Assembly (NCBI RefSeq): GCF_019061205.1
Contig: NZ_JAHQYH010000010.1
Coordinates: 1-48,153, forward strand
Origin: Apilactobacillus waqarii
GTDB lineage: Bacteria > Bacillota > Bacilli > Lactobacillales > Lactobacillaceae
Reading direction: 5' to 3'
DNA length: 48,153 nt
How positions within the stretch are numbered: the first letter of the stretch is position 1; the number at the start of each line of letters is the position of its first letter. The position numbers were made by a program, and so were the translations under genes. Positions 7,985-19,233 of the stretch are shown one piece after another. Below the pieces are notes generated by a model. It saw only the letters and a list, made by a program, of their open reading frames with translations, ran no database searches and was not told the DNA's origin.

Positions 7985-8836
7985 ATGATAACTTTAGGAG
8001 TAACCACTTGGAGCGAACATCCAGCATTGATTAACGGTGAGGAACGTGCCGTCAAGTTAAACGAGTACGCTGCTCATTTTCCAGTCGTAGAAGTTGATAA
8101 TCCGTTTTACGGAATTCCACAGGAAAAAACAGTGCGTCAATGGATGCGCCAAGTGCCAGAATCATTCCAATTTATCTTAAAAGCCAACCAATTAATGACC
8201 AAGCATGACATGCGTTCACAGATGGCTACAGACGAAAATCAGAGAAGACAGGCATTTAGTGATTACGTAAAAATGCTGAAACCATTAATTCAGACCAATC
8301 AATTAAAGACGGTCTTATTTCAATTCCCACCATATTTCCAACGCAATAACGATAACATTCGCTATCTAATGACCATCCGTGAAATGATGGGCAGAAAGGT
8401 GCCAATTGCAGTCGAGTTTAGAAATCCGACATGGACGCAAAAGTCGATGCAAAACTCAATTAAGAATTATTTGAAACGTTTAGGGATGACCTTTGTGATT
8501 GCAGATGAACCACATAACCTAAACGATGGAATTGAGTTATTACCAATGGTGACCACTTCTAAGATGGCGATGCTAAGACTACATGGTCGAAACGCCCAGG
8601 GATGGTTTAACCAAGACAAGAACTGGCGTAGTCAAAGAACGTTGTACAAGTATAGTGAGGACGAACTAAAGCAATTTGCTGACATCGTCACTAAGTTAAA
8701 TAAAGAAGTCGATGAGGTGTGTGTCATCTTTAACAATAACTCAGGTAGGGATGCCGCACCGAATGCACTACAATTAAAAGAGATGTTGCACGTGTCATTT
8801 AACGATTTGGCACCGATGCAATTAGATTTGTTCTAA
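7985..8836 (+). CDS. DUF72 family protein (YecE/YunF-like)
   Basis: This 283-residue protein belongs to the DUF72 family, a TIM-barrel fold of unknown biochemical role. Recognisable family stretches are LGVTTWSEHPAL at the N terminus, FPVVEVDNPFYGIP near residue 35, FQFILKANQLMT, FRNPTW near residue 150, and the C-terminal CVIFNNNSGRDAAPNAL. It is the last gene of the run that begins with HMG-CoA reductase, 19 bases after the sirtuin, and is followed by the metG promoter. No catalytic role is proposed. Confidence 0.9.
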   Translation: MITLGVTTWSEHPALINGEERAVKLNEYAAHFPVVEVDNPFYGIPQEKTVRQWMRQVPESFQFILKANQLMTKHDMRSQMATDENQRRQAFSDYVKMLKPLIQTNQLKTVLFQFPPYFQRNNDNIRYLMTIREMMGRKVPIAVEFRNPTWTQKSMQNSIKNYLKRLGMTFVIADEPHNLNDGIELLPMVTTSKMAMLRLHGRNAQGWFNQDKNWRSQRTLYKYSEDELKQFADIVTKLNKEVDEVCVIFNNNSGRDAAPNALQLKEMLHVSFNDLAPMQLDLF

Positions 8837-8847
8837 GAGCAATATTA

Positions 8848-8876
8848 TTGACAATTCAAGTATGATATACTAATAG
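8848..8876 (+). promoter_or_regulatory. Possible metG promoter
   Basis: A perfect -35 TTGACA (8848-8853) has TAATAG 17 bp downstream (8871-8876). The -10 match is imperfect; TATACT at 8866-8871 is closer to consensus but leaves only a 12-bp spacer. Confidence 0.45.
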
Positions 8877-8886
8877 TTAATATTAA

Positions 8887-10947
<2,061 letters not shown>

Positions 10948-10965
10948 TGGTGAGATAACAAACTA

Positions 10966-11006
10966 AAAAATAGCCATTAATTCAAAATGAATTGATGGCT
11001 ATTTTT
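10966..11006 (+). terminator. Terminator between metG and tatD
   Basis: A 19-bp near-perfect stem (10966-10984 with 10988-11006, one G-T pair) with an AAA loop ends in five Ts. It lies 18 bases before tatD, so the downstream genes need read-through or their own promoter, which I did not find. Confidence 0.85.
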
Positions 11007-11024
11007 ACGATAGGAGCAAATATA

Positions 11025-11792
11025 ATGCAAATTTTTGATTCACATACGCATTTAAACGATGATGCTTTTAGAGGACAAGTGCCAGAATACATTGAACACG
11101 CTAAAAAGCTGGGTGTTACCAAGATGGCAATCGTTGGATCAAACCGTCAAATGAACGAAGAGGCAATTGAACTAGCGCATCAATACGATAACCTTTACGC
11201 AATCGTTGGTTTCCATCCAGAAGACGCTTTGAACTATAACGACGAAGAAGAAGCCATCCTATACAAGCAACTACAAGATGACAAGGTGGTTGCACTAGGA
11301 GAAATCGGTCTTGATTACAATCAAAGTACCGCCCCCAAAAAGGCTCAATTCAACGTATTCAAACGCCAAATCGATATTGCCCAAGAACTAGGGATGCCTA
11401 TTTCTGTTCATAACCGTGATGCCTTTGAAGATACCTACGCCATTTTAAAGGAAAAAGGCGTTAACGATGGTATCATTCATAGTTTCAATGGTGACGCAGA
11501 ATGGTTAAATAAGATTATGGATTTAGGGATGTACGTCTCATACTCTGGTGTTGCCAGTTTCAAAAAGACCAAGGAAATCCACGATTCCGTTTCAAAGACA
11601 CCAATCGATAGAATGCTAGTGGAAACAGATGCACCTTATTTAGCACCTGAACCATTACGTGGTCACCAAAACGAACCAGGTTATACTCTATACACTGTCG
11701 AAGCAGTTGCTCGTTTTAGAGATACAACCCCAGATAAGATTGCCGATGCAACTTATCAAAACGCACTACGAATTTTTGGATTGGATGAATAA
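11025..11792 (+). CDS. tatD: TatD family metal-dependent deoxyribonuclease
   Basis: This 255-residue TIM-barrel hydrolase has the two-metal motif DSHTHLND at its N terminus, GEIGLDY near residue 92, ISVHNRDA near residue 127 and the late aspartate in VETDAPYLAPEP near residue 205. TatD enzymes are Mg-dependent 3'-5' DNases linked to repair or DNA clearance. The ATG at 11025 follows AGGAG at proper spacing; in-frame codons back to 10992 lie inside the upstream terminator. The stop overlaps the rnmV start (TAATG), so the two are coupled. Confidence 0.95.
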   Translation: MQIFDSHTHLNDDAFRGQVPEYIEHAKKLGVTKMAIVGSNRQMNEEAIELAHQYDNLYAIVGFHPEDALNYNDEEEAILYKQLQDDKVVALGEIGLDYNQSTAPKKAQFNVFKRQIDIAQELGMPISVHNRDAFEDTYAILKEKGVNDGIIHSFNGDAEWLNKIMDLGMYVSYSGVASFKKTKEIHDSVSKTPIDRMLVETDAPYLAPEPLRGHQNEPGYTLYTVEAVARFRDTTPDKIADATYQNALRIFGLDE

Positions 11793-12343
11793 TGGAAAAA
11801 ATCAAAGAAGTAATCGTGGTAGAAGGCCGCGACGATACCAAAAGAATAAAAATGGCGGTCGACTGTGACACCATCGAAACCAGGGGATCAGCAATTGATG
11901 AAAAGACACTTGCATTGATTAAGAAACTAGATAAGCAACGCGGGGTAATCGTCTTCACTGACCCAGATTTTTCTGGTGAACGTATTAGAAAGATTATTAC
12001 TCAGGAGGTACCAAATGCTAAGCACGCGTTTGTCGACCGTAAAAAGTCGGTACCAACCAAGAGTGATGGCTCACTAGGTGTTGAACACGCCAGCGTCGAA
12101 ACAATCAAAGAGGCGCTAAAAAACGTCTATACAGCAGACACTAATCATGAGAGTGAAATTTCAGTTGCTGATTTAAATGCTGCCAGGGTCATTAATGATT
12201 CCGAGGCCAAAATTAGACGGACTCAACTATGTAATGAACTAAAGATTGGATATGTTAATGGAAAACAACTATTGAAACGACTATCCATGTTTGGAATTAC
12301 TAAAGAACAATTTAACGAAGCACTAAGTCATATTAAGGAGTAA
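11792..12343 (+). CDS. rnmV: Ribonuclease M5
   Basis: This 183-residue protein has an N-terminal TOPRIM domain: the glutamate in VVEGRDDTKRIK and the DxD-type stretch in FTDPDFSGERIRKI. RNase M5 makes the final double cut that matures 5S rRNA, working with ribosomal protein L18. A 5S gene is present at the start of this window. It is translationally coupled to tatD and is followed after 3 bases by rsmA, the same order as in Bacillus subtilis. Confidence 0.96.
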   Translation: MEKIKEVIVVEGRDDTKRIKMAVDCDTIETRGSAIDEKTLALIKKLDKQRGVIVFTDPDFSGERIRKIITQEVPNAKHAFVDRKKSVPTKSDGSLGVEHASVETIKEALKNVYTADTNHESEISVADLNAARVINDSEAKIRRTQLCNELKIGYVNGKQLLKRLSMFGITKEQFNEALSHIKE

Positions 12344-12346
12344 ACA

Positions 12347-13234
12347 ATGCCAAATAATCCAGAAATTGCTAGCCCAGCTAGAACACAAGCAATCTTAAAT
12401 CGTTTCCATTTATCAGCTAAGAAGAGTTTAGGTCAAAACTTCTTAACCGACTTAAACGTTTTAACTAAGATTGTCGATGCTGCGCATTTAACAGATACAG
12501 ATAATGTAATCGAAATTGGACCAGGTATCGGTGGTTTAACCGAATTCCTAGCACGTAGTTCAAAACGTGTTTTAGCGTTTGAAATTGACCAAAATTTATT
12601 GCCTGTATTGGATGAAACACTAAGTACCTATGATAATGTCGAAGTGATTAACCAAGACATCCTACAAGCTAATTTACCAGCTATTATCGAAGAAAAGTTC
12701 AATAACGAACGTCCAATTAAGGTCGTTGCCAACTTACCTTACTACATCACAACTCCAATCATCTTGGATCTATTAAAGGGTAATGCTGAATTTGACAACA
12801 TCACCGTTATGATGCAAAAAGAAGTTGCTCAAAGATTAGAAGCAAAACCAGGTAGCAAGGATTATGGTTCACTATCAGTGATTATCCAATACTTAAATGA
12901 TGTGAAACTAGCGTTTGAAGTATCAAGAAAATCATTTATCCCTGCACCAAATGTTGATTCAGCAATCGTGACTTTAGAAAGAAAAGAAACCATTGAAAAC
13001 GAAGTATTTGATGAAAAGGCATTTGCTAGTTTTGTAAGGGGATGCTTTGCCCACCGTCGAAAGACTCTATGGAACAACCTACAAGGATTGTTCGGTAAGG
13101 ACGCTGAAACCAAGGAAAAGGTCCAAGCAGTCTTAGATGAATTCGATATTCAACCAAGCATTCGTCCTGAAAAATTAACTGTTGATCAATACGTTGATTT
13201 AACAAATAAATTTCATTCTATAAAATTGGTATAA
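12347..13234 (+). CDS. rsmA: 16S rRNA dimethyladenosine transferase RsmA (KsgA)
   Basis: This 295-residue S-adenosylmethionine-dependent enzyme dimethylates two adjacent adenosines in helix 45 of 16S rRNA late in 30S assembly. Motifs are KKSLGQNFL near residue 25, the SAM loop [12 protein letters not shown] near residue 55, and the catalytic NLPYYITTP near residue 128. The C-terminal helical domain is present, and the length is normal. It follows rnmV immediately. The last bases of the gene overlap the first of three -10 elements before veg. Confidence 0.97.
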   Translation: MPNNPEIASPARTQAILNRFHLSAKKSLGQNFLTDLNVLTKIVDAAHLTDTDNVIEIGPGIGGLTEFLARSSKRVLAFEIDQNLLPVLDETLSTYDNVEVINQDILQANLPAIIEEKFNNERPIKVVANLPYYITTPIILDLLKGNAEFDNITVMMQKEVAQRLEAKPGSKDYGSLSVIIQYLNDVKLAFEVSRKSFIPAPNVDSAIVTLERKETIENEVFDEKAFASFVRGCFAHRRKTLWNNLQGLFGKDAETKEKVQAVLDEFDIQPSIRPEKLTVDQYVDLTNKFHSIKLV

Positions 13235-13299
13235 TATTATTTGATTATTAAAAAACACTGTGATATAATTTTGATTTTTAATATTTTCCGTGGTATAAT
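13230..13299 (+). promoter_or_regulatory. Tandem extended -10 promoters of veg
   Basis: Three TATAAT boxes, each preceded by TGn, lie at 13230-13235, 13264-13269 and 13294-13299. The last two each have TTGATT exactly 17 bp upstream (13241-13246 and 13271-13276). The first has no good -35 and overlaps the rsmA stop codon. Confidence 0.85.
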
Positions 13300-13323
13300 A
13301 AAAATACTAGAGAGGTGAATATT

Positions 13324-13575
13324 ATGCCAACCAGTTTGACTGACATTAAGAGCCACTTGGACACTCGCCTAGGCGAAAAAGTTGTTGTAACTGTTCAAGT
13401 AGGAAGAAATAAAACATTAGAACGACATGGGATGTTAGCAGAAACATTCCCTGCAGTGTTTGTTGTTGAGTTAGAGGAAGATGAAAATCTTAAGAGAGTA
13501 TCTTATAGCTACACTGATATTCTAACTAAGAACATCGAAATGGATTTTACCGACGAAGTAAGTGAAGAAGCTTAA
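13324..13575 (+). CDS. veg: Veg family protein
   Basis: This 83-residue protein has the Veg family pattern (LTDIKSHLDTRLGEKVVV followed by GRNKTLERHGML and SYSYTDILT). Veg of Bacillus is an abundant small protein linked to biofilm gene control and spore outgrowth; its role in non-sporing lactobacilli is not settled. The ATG at 13324 is chosen because AGAGGTG ends 6 bases before it; an in-frame GTG at 13315 sits within that ribosome binding site. Strong tandem promoters precede it and a terminator follows, so it is probably highly transcribed as a single gene. Confidence 0.93.
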   Translation: MPTSLTDIKSHLDTRLGEKVVVTVQVGRNKTLERHGMLAETFPAVFVVELEEDENLKRVSYSYTDILTKNIEMDFTDEVSEEA

Positions 13576-13580
13576 AACTA

Positions 13581-13614
13581 AGAGCTAATAATGTTTATTA
13601 GCTCTTTTTATTTT
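13581..13614 (+). terminator. Terminator after veg
   Basis: An 11-bp perfect stem AGAGCTAATAA/TTATTAGCTCT with a TGT loop is followed by a T-rich tail. Confidence 0.93.
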
Positions 13615-13642
13615 GCACTTTTGACAAAATCCGAAAGTTTCA

Positions 13643-13671
13643 CTGACTTTTCAATTTAACTTTAGTATAAT
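13643..13671 (+). promoter_or_regulatory. Promoter of ispE
   Basis: CTGACT (13643-13648, four of six matches to TTGACA), a 17-bp spacer and a perfect TATAAT (13666-13671) lie about 40 bases before the start. A TTGACA at 13621 is too far upstream to pair with this -10. Confidence 0.65.
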
Positions 13672-13708
13672 GTTATTAAATAATTTAGTTAAATTGGGGG
13701 TGTGATAC

Positions 13709-14557
13709 TTGAGAACCGTAGAGAAAGCATGCGCCAAACTTAACCTAGGCTTGGATACGCCGTATCGTCATAAAGACGGCAAAATTGAGTGGAATATGAT
13801 AATGACATCGATTGAATTATCTGATTACGTCGAGATTGTTACCGAAAAGGGAAACGGAATTTCCGTTCACTGTAATCGTGTGTTTTTACCGCAAGATCAT
13901 CGCAACTTAGCATATCAAGCAGCATTTCTACTTAAAAAGAAATTTGGAATCCACCAAAAAGTGGACATCCATATCAGAAAGAATATTCCTGTTGCTGCCG
14001 GAATGGGTGGAGGATCATCTGATGCTGCGGCTGTTATTCGAGGCCTGAATCGTCTCTGGAATCTACATATGACCAACCAAGAAATGGCAACATTCGGATT
14101 ACAACTTGATTCAGATGTTCCTTATTGTGTTTACAGTCAGACTGCGATGGTAACCGGTAAGGGTGATAACATTGAGTTAATGCCAAAACTGCCAAAGATG
14201 TATTTCGTAATCGTGAAACCGAAAGTTAGTGTTTCAACACCAGAAATCTTAAACAAGATTGATTACGATAAATTAGAACATGTAAATGTTAATGAATTGG
14301 CAGCAGCGGTTGAGACACAAGACTATGATCAAATCGTTTCTCACATGGGAAATGTATTGGAGCCATTGTCTTCAAAGCATCACAGTGAGATTAAAAAGAT
14401 TAAAGATAAGTTCGAGAAATACGGTGCTGACAGTGCCCAAATGAGTGGAACTGGACCGACTGTCTTTGGGATTTGTAGGACAGAAAGCCAAGCAAAACAC
14501 ATTTTTAACAGCATTCGTGGTTTTTGTTCTGAGGTCTATATTGTAAGACCTGTCTAA
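13709..14557 (+). CDS. ispE: IspE homologue, GHMP kinase
   Basis: This 282-residue GHMP kinase has the ATP loop PVAAGMGGGSSDAAAV near residue 95, the N-terminal KACAKLNLGLD and the C-terminal MSGTGPTVFG. By family it is 4-diphosphocytidyl-2-C-methyl-D-erythritol kinase, a step of the MEP isoprenoid pathway. The window also encodes class II HMG-CoA reductase, so the cell makes isoprenoids via mevalonate and the true substrate here is doubtful. It starts with TTG (13709), 6 bases after GGGGGTG; no in-frame ATG fits. A terminator separates it from purR, its usual neighbour. Confidence 0.9.
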   Translation: MRTVEKACAKLNLGLDTPYRHKDGKIEWNMIMTSIELSDYVEIVTEKGNGISVHCNRVFLPQDHRNLAYQAAFLLKKKFGIHQKVDIHIRKNIPVAAGMGGGSSDAAAVIRGLNRLWNLHMTNQEMATFGLQLDSDVPYCVYSQTAMVTGKGDNIELMPKLPKMYFVIVKPKVSVSTPEILNKIDYDKLEHVNVNELAAAVETQDYDQIVSHMGNVLEPLSSKHHSEIKKIKDKFEKYGADSAQMSGTGPTVFGICRTESQAKHIFNSIRGFCSEVYIVRPV

Positions 14558-14596
14558 AAATATCCGTTTAGGTGAAAACTTAAACGGATATTTTTT
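14556..14596 (+). terminator. Terminator after ispE
   Basis: A 15-bp stem (14556-14570 with 14581-14595) closes a 10-nt loop and ends in six Ts. It begins at the ispE stop codon. Confidence 0.92.
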
Positions 14597-14623
14597 GATT
14601 ATTTCGATTAAAAAGTATCTTAA

Positions 14624-14644
14624 ACCCGAACATTATGATAAAAT
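14624..14644 (+). promoter_or_regulatory. purR promoter with PurBox-like operator
   Basis: An extended -10 (TGA then TAAAAT, 14636-14644) lies 33 bases before purR with no good -35. Directly upstream is ACCCGAACATT (14624-14634), which matches the PurBox core CCGAACAWT. A weaker inverted half (TTCG at 14603-14606) lies further upstream. Confidence 0.6.
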
Positions 14645-14677
14645 TTAGATGTAGTTTTTACTTAATGAGGTGAAAAA

Positions 14678-15523
14678 ATGAAAGCAAAGCGTAGTGCGCG
14701 TCTAGTAGATATGACTCGCTACTTAATGGAGAATCCTAATACGGTAGTACCATTGACTTTTTTTGCAAATCGTTATGATTCTGCTAAGTCATCTATTAGT
14801 GAAGACCTAACCATTTTACGAAAAACATTTATGGAAACAGGAACTGGTGTATTGGAAACCATTCCCGGTGCCGCTGGTGGAAGTATGTTCATGCCCGGCA
14901 TTCAAAAACAAGAAGCTAGTCGATTTATTGACGAAGTTCAATCAGCATTAGCTGACAATTCAAGAGTTTTACCTGGTGGATACGTATATATGAACGACCT
15001 ACTTAACCGTCCATCAATTTTGAGACAAATCGGTCGAATTATTGCGACATTATACAGTGACAAGAAGATTGATGCTGTCTTAACTGTTGCCACTAAGGGA
15101 ATTCCGGTTGCACAAAGTGTTGCAACCTTATTAAACGTTCCATTCGTGATTGCTAGACATGATTCTAGAATTACCGATGGTTCAACTATTAGTGTGAACT
15201 ATATTTCTGGTTCTCAAAAGAGAATCGAAAAGATGGTTCTATCAAAACGTAGTTTACCTGCTAATTCCAATGTCTTAATCGTAGATGATTTCCTACGTGG
15301 TGGGGGATCAGCCGATGGACTATGTAGTTTAATCAAAGAATTCGATAGTGAAGTTGCCGGAATTGCATTCGTTGCTGAACGTGACTATGAAGGCCAACGT
15401 AAGATTAGCGAAGACGATTACACTTCATTATTCAAGATAGATACTAATAACGGTGATATTAAAGTTGATTTAGGTAACTTTACCTACGATAACTTCAGCG
15501 ACATCACCAAGGAGGAAGAATAA
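14678..15523 (+). CDS. purR: Purine operon repressor PurR
   Basis: This 281-residue regulator has the Bacillus-type architecture: an N-terminal winged-helix DNA-binding domain (about residues 1-70) joined to a phosphoribosyltransferase-like domain. The PRPP-binding loop is [16 protein letters not shown] near residue 200. Proteins of this family bind PurBox DNA and let go when PRPP is high, so they read purine demand. A PurBox-like site in its own promoter points to autoregulation. The stop overlaps the glmU start (TAATG), and prs, which makes PRPP, lies just beyond. Confidence 0.96.
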   Translation: MKAKRSARLVDMTRYLMENPNTVVPLTFFANRYDSAKSSISEDLTILRKTFMETGTGVLETIPGAAGGSMFMPGIQKQEASRFIDEVQSALADNSRVLPGGYVYMNDLLNRPSILRQIGRIIATLYSDKKIDAVLTVATKGIPVAQSVATLLNVPFVIARHDSRITDGSTISVNYISGSQKRIEKMVLSKRSLPANSNVLIVDDFLRGGGSADGLCSLIKEFDSEVAGIAFVAERDYEGQRKISEDDYTSLFKIDTNNGDIKVDLGNFTYDNFSDITKEEE

Positions 15524-16896
15524 TGACGACTAGAAATACAATTATTTTAGCTGCCGGTAAAGGTACGCGAATGAAGTCAAAACTATACAAAGTTTTGCAT
15601 CAAGTTTGTGGTCGTACAATGGTTGATTGTGTATTAACACAAGTTGAAAAAATTCATATGGATAACATTGTTACTGTTGTTGGTTTTGGTGCGGAAGACG
15701 TTAAAACTCAACTAGGTGACAGAAGCCAATATGCATTACAAGAAAAACAACTAGGAACTGGGGATGCAGTTAAAAAGACTGCTGACATTTTAGAAGATGT
15801 TGAAGGATCCACAATGGTTGTTAGTGGAGACACTCCATTATTTACAGCCGAAACTTTTGATCACTTGTTTACTCAACACGAAGAAAGTGGTGCGGTTGCA
15901 ACCGTACTAACTTCAAAAGCACCTAACCCATTTGGTTATGGTCGTGTTGTTAGAGATGATAAGGGTAACGTTAACAAGATTGTTGAACAAAAAGATGCAT
16001 CAGTTGCCGAACAAAATATCGATGAAATTAACACTGGTGTTTATGTTTTCGATAACCATGAATTATTCGAAGCTCTAAAGAAGGTTAAAAATGATAACGC
16101 CCAAGGTGAATACTACCTACCAGACGTTATTGGTATCTTCAAAGAAGAAGGTAAGAACGTTGGTGCTTACCAAATGAAAGACTTTGATGAATCAATGGGT
16201 GTAAACGATCGTATTGCACTTTCAAAGGCTAACCAAGTGATGCAACAACGCATTAACGAATACCACATGTCAAACGGTGTTACTATGCCAAACCCAAATG
16301 ACACATACATCGACTTTGGCGTTGAAATTGGTCAAGACACAATCGTAGAACCTGGTGTTCATATTAGTGGTCATACCAAGATTGGTAGTGACTGTAAGAT
16401 TGGTGCTAACTCAGAAATCAGAGACTGCATCATTCACGACAACGTGACTGTGACATCATCATTACTTGAAGAATCAGAAATGATGGAAGGCTCAAACATT
16501 GGACCATACTCACATCTTCGTCCAGAAGCTAAGATTGGTGAAAATGTTCACCTTGGAAACTTCGTCGAAGTTAAGAAGGCCCAAATTGATGAAGGTACTA
16601 AGGTAGGTCACTTAACTTACGTTGGTAACGCTCATCTAGGCAAGAACATCAACGTTGGTTGTGGTGTTATCTTTGCTAATTACGATGGTAAGAACAAGCA
16701 CAACACCGAAGTGGGTGACAACTCATTTATCGGAAGCAATGCTAACTTGATTGCGCCATTACACATTGATGACCATACATTTATCGCTGCTGGTTCAACT
16801 ATTACTGATGACGTAAAACAATACGATATGGCGATTGCAAGACAACGTCAAACCAACAAACCAGGATATTTCAAAAAGCTTCCATATGCTGATTAA
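15523..16896 (+). CDS. glmU: Bifunctional UDP-N-acetylglucosamine pyrophosphorylase / glucosamine-1-phosphate N-acetyltransferase
   Basis: This 457-residue enzyme makes UDP-GlcNAc, precursor of peptidoglycan and wall polymers. The N-terminal uridylyltransferase domain begins with [18 protein letters not shown]. From about residue 255 the sequence turns into hexapeptide repeats of a left-handed beta helix, with the acetyltransferase region [20 protein letters not shown] near residue 330. Length is standard. It is translationally coupled to purR; purR-glmU-prs is a conserved Firmicutes order (lacking the spoVG and yabJ genes found there in Bacillus). Confidence 0.98.
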   Translation: MTTRNTIILAAGKGTRMKSKLYKVLHQVCGRTMVDCVLTQVEKIHMDNIVTVVGFGAEDVKTQLGDRSQYALQEKQLGTGDAVKKTADILEDVEGSTMVVSGDTPLFTAETFDHLFTQHEESGAVATVLTSKAPNPFGYGRVVRDDKGNVNKIVEQKDASVAEQNIDEINTGVYVFDNHELFEALKKVKNDNAQGEYYLPDVIGIFKEEGKNVGAYQMKDFDESMGVNDRIALSKANQVMQQRINEYHMSNGVTMPNPNDTYIDFGVEIGQDTIVEPGVHISGHTKIGSDCKIGANSEIRDCIIHDNVTVTSSLLEESEMMEGSNIGPYSHLRPEAKIGENVHLGNFVEVKKAQIDEGTKVGHLTYVGNAHLGKNINVGCGVIFANYDGKNKHNTEVGDNSFIGSNANLIAPLHIDDHTFIAAGSTITDDVKQYDMAIARQRQTNKPGYFKKLPYAD

Positions 16897-17029
16897 GAGA
16901 TAATCCAATGATATTTTATTTATTATTTGTATAATTTTTGAATGAAAAATTATCAATTATAGTGTAAAATTAACTGTGAATTAAGAATATAGTTACGAAT
17001 TATAGAATTTATTGTTAGGTGGAGGACTT

Positions 17030-18010
17030 ATGGCTGAAAGATATTCTGATCCTAAATTGAAGATTTTCGCTTTAAACTCTAACATTCCTTTGGCAGAAAA
17101 AATTGCTGATCGTGTTGGTGTTGATTTAGGTGAAACATCCGTTGACAGATTTAGCGATGGCGAAATTAGAATTAACATTGAAGAAAGTATCCGTGGGGAT
17201 AACTGTTATATCATTCAATCTACATCAGCTCCCGTTAATGATAATTTAATGGAATTAATGATTATGATTGATGCTCTTAGACGTGCAAGTGCTAAGACAA
17301 TTAATGTGGTAATCCCATATTATGGTTACGCTAGACAAGACCGTAAGGCTCGTTCTAGAGAACCAATTACTGCAAAGCTAGTTGCTAACATGCTAGAAAC
17401 TGCTGGAATTGACCGTGTAGTTGCATTGGACTTACATGCTGCTCAAATCCAAGGTTTCTTCGATGTTCCAGTTGATCACATGATGGGTGCACCATTATTA
17501 GCTGATCACTTTATTAACCACGGCTGGGACTCAAACGCAGTCGTAGTTTCACCTGACCATGGTGGTGTAGTTCGTGCCCGTGCATTGGCCGAATTCCTAA
17601 AGGCACCAATTGCCATTATCGACAAGCGTCGTCCTAAGGCAAACGTTGCTGAAATCATGAACATCATTGGTGATGTTAAAGGTAAGTCATGTTTGATGGT
17701 TGATGACATGATTGATACTGCTGGTACTATCACTTTAGGTGCTCAAGCATTGATGGATGCTGGTGCTAAGGAAGTATACGCATGTTGTACACACCCTGTA
17801 TTATCAGGTCCTGCAATTGATCGTATCCAACAATCACCAATCAAGAAGCTAGTTGTTACTGATACAATTCGCTTACCTAAAGAAAAGCAAATTGATAAGA
17901 TTGAACAAATCTCAGTTGCTCCTTTAATTGGGGACGCAATTAAGCGTATTAACGAAGACCGTGCCGTTAGTCCATTATTCAGTAACCGTTTCAGAAGTAA
18001 CGCAGAATAA
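17030..18010 (+). CDS. prs: Ribose-phosphate pyrophosphokinase
   Basis: This 326-residue enzyme makes PRPP from ribose 5-phosphate and ATP for nucleotide, histidine and NAD synthesis. Motifs are [14 protein letters not shown] near residue 43, [14 protein letters not shown] near residue 103 and the PRPP loop [13 protein letters not shown] near residue 223. The ATG at 17030 is used since AGGTGGAGGA lies directly before it; in-frame codons from 17012 overlap that ribosome binding site. The AT-rich 133-bp gap after glmU probably holds a promoter, but no single candidate is clear. Its stop overlaps the next start (TAATG). Confidence 0.97.
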   Translation: MAERYSDPKLKIFALNSNIPLAEKIADRVGVDLGETSVDRFSDGEIRINIEESIRGDNCYIIQSTSAPVNDNLMELMIMIDALRRASAKTINVVIPYYGYARQDRKARSREPITAKLVANMLETAGIDRVVALDLHAAQIQGFFDVPVDHMMGAPLLADHFINHGWDSNAVVVSPDHGGVVRARALAEFLKAPIAIIDKRRPKANVAEIMNIIGDVKGKSCLMVDDMIDTAGTITLGAQALMDAGAKEVYACCTHPVLSGPAIDRIQQSPIKKLVVTDTIRLPKEKQIDKIEQISVAPLIGDAIKRINEDRAVSPLFSNRFRSNAE

Positions 18011-18360
18011 TGAGTAAACAAAAAAGATTAGGACTGCTAATAGCGTTAGCTGGAATCGTCGTTGCTTTAATAGCAATGGTGTTTAAAGTTAGTGCTATTA
18101 CGATTAGTAACTACCTATTCTTGATAGGGTTACTATTCACAGTCATTGGCTTGATTGGAGTATTATCCAAGGGACATCTTTTCACTGGATGGCGCATTTT
18201 TCACCGCAAGGGTGATGATGAACGTTTTGAAAACGAAAAGATTCCAGCCGATAAAATTGGTGGCATTAAGAATGCCAAAATTGTGGTACGTCCATTTGCA
18301 CAGTTAACGTTGATAATTGGAATTATCTGGATTGCATTTGCAATCATTATCACACTATAA
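18010..18360 (+). CDS. Small membrane protein (DUF3899-like)
   Basis: This 116-residue protein has three hydrophobic segments, about residues 7-24, 33-52 and 92-114, with a basic loop (HRKGDDERFENEKIPADK) between the second and third. The pattern resembles DUF3899 membrane proteins of lactobacilli, whose function is unknown; the assignment is from memory. It is translationally coupled to prs (TAATG overlap) and followed by a terminator, so it is the last gene of this transcript. Confidence 0.8.
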   Translation: MSKQKRLGLLIALAGIVVALIAMVFKVSAITISNYLFLIGLLFTVIGLIGVLSKGHLFTGWRIFHRKGDDERFENEKIPADKIGGIKNAKIVVRPFAQLTLIIGIIWIAFAIIITL

Positions 18361-18395
18361 AAAAAGAACTCACTTCATTGAAGTGAGTTCTTTTT
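18361..18395. terminator. Bidirectional terminator
   Basis: A 35-base almost perfect palindrome (A5-GAACTCACTTCA and its complement) flanked by A and T runs lies between the convergent ends of the prs transcript and the minus-strand HAD gene. Confidence 0.94.
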
Positions 18396-18407
18396 GTTTA
18401 TGATTAA

Positions 18408-19220
18408 TTATTTTAAAGCAAAGTTTCGAATGGCGTATGCAACACCGTTTTCTTTGTTTGTCTTAGTAATCTTGTTGGCAACTTTCTTTAAGTCGTCAGC
18501 AGCATTACCCATAGCAACACCAGTGCCGGCGTAGGTAACCATGCTAATGTCGTTACCTTGATCACCGATTGCCATTACGTTTTCAGCGGTGAAGCCTAAA
18601 CGAGTAGCAAGCTTACTTAAAGCAGCACCCTTTGAAGCTTTTTGGTTAACGAATTCTAAAAATACTGGTTCACTTCTAACCATTGTTAAGTGGTCTAAGA
18701 AACTTTCTGGGATATTTGGAATAGCCTTATCAATAATATCTGGATCAGCGATTAGCATTGCCTTAACGATTTCAGTATTGTCAGTGATTTCTTGTGGTTC
18801 ACGAACACGAATTGGCATTCTTACAAGGTAACTTTCAGCCACACTGTATGGACTTAGGTCACGGTTAGTGGTGTAGATGTAGTCAGTAGTTTCGATTTGA
18901 AAGTTAGTGTTTACCTCGTGACTTAGTTTTTCTAGTCCAACGAAGTCGTTGTAATCTAAATCAAACTTTTCGATGATGTTAGCGTCTGCATCTTGCACTT
19001 GCGCACCGTTGAAAGTAATGGCATATTCTTCATTACCAGAAATGTTTAGTTTCTTTAGGTATGGTTTAACACCAGTTAAAGGACGACCAGTACATAGAAC
19101 AACGTTGATACCACTGTTTCTTGCTTCTGTAACAGCATCAATTGTTTCTTGAGCTAAAATGTTTTCTTCGTTTAAAAGGGTACCATCGATATCGATGGCG
19201 ATTAATTTGATTTCACTCAT
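18408..19220 (-). CDS. Cof-type HAD family hydrolase
   Basis: This 270-residue protein is a HAD-superfamily phosphatase with a type IIB cap. The nucleophile motif is LIAIDIDGTLLNEE at the N terminus, motif II is VVLCTGRP near residue 40, and the metal-binding AIGDQGNDISMV lies near residue 217. Enzymes of this subfamily remove phosphate from sugar phosphates or flavin nucleotides; the substrate cannot be read from sequence. It lies 13 bases after the HD-domain gene on the same strand, so the two form a small operon. Confidence 0.93.
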   Translation of the reverse strand: MSEIKLIAIDIDGTLLNEENILAQETIDAVTEARNSGINVVLCTGRPLTGVKPYLKKLNISGNEEYAITFNGAQVQDADANIIEKFDLDYNDFVGLEKLSHEVNTNFQIETTDYIYTTNRDLSPYSVAESYLVRMPIRVREPQEITDNTEIVKAMLIADPDIIDKAIPNIPESFLDHLTMVRSEPVFLEFVNQKASKGAALSKLATRLGFTAENVMAIGDQGNDISMVTYAGTGVAMGNAADDLKKVANKITKTNKENGVAYAIRNFALK

Positions 19221-19233
19221 GGAGAAATCCTCC

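Noticed and set aside
18361-18395. 35-base palindrome as a possible recombination or attachment site
   Set aside because: A and T runs on the two sides and its place between convergent genes make it an ordinary bidirectional terminator.
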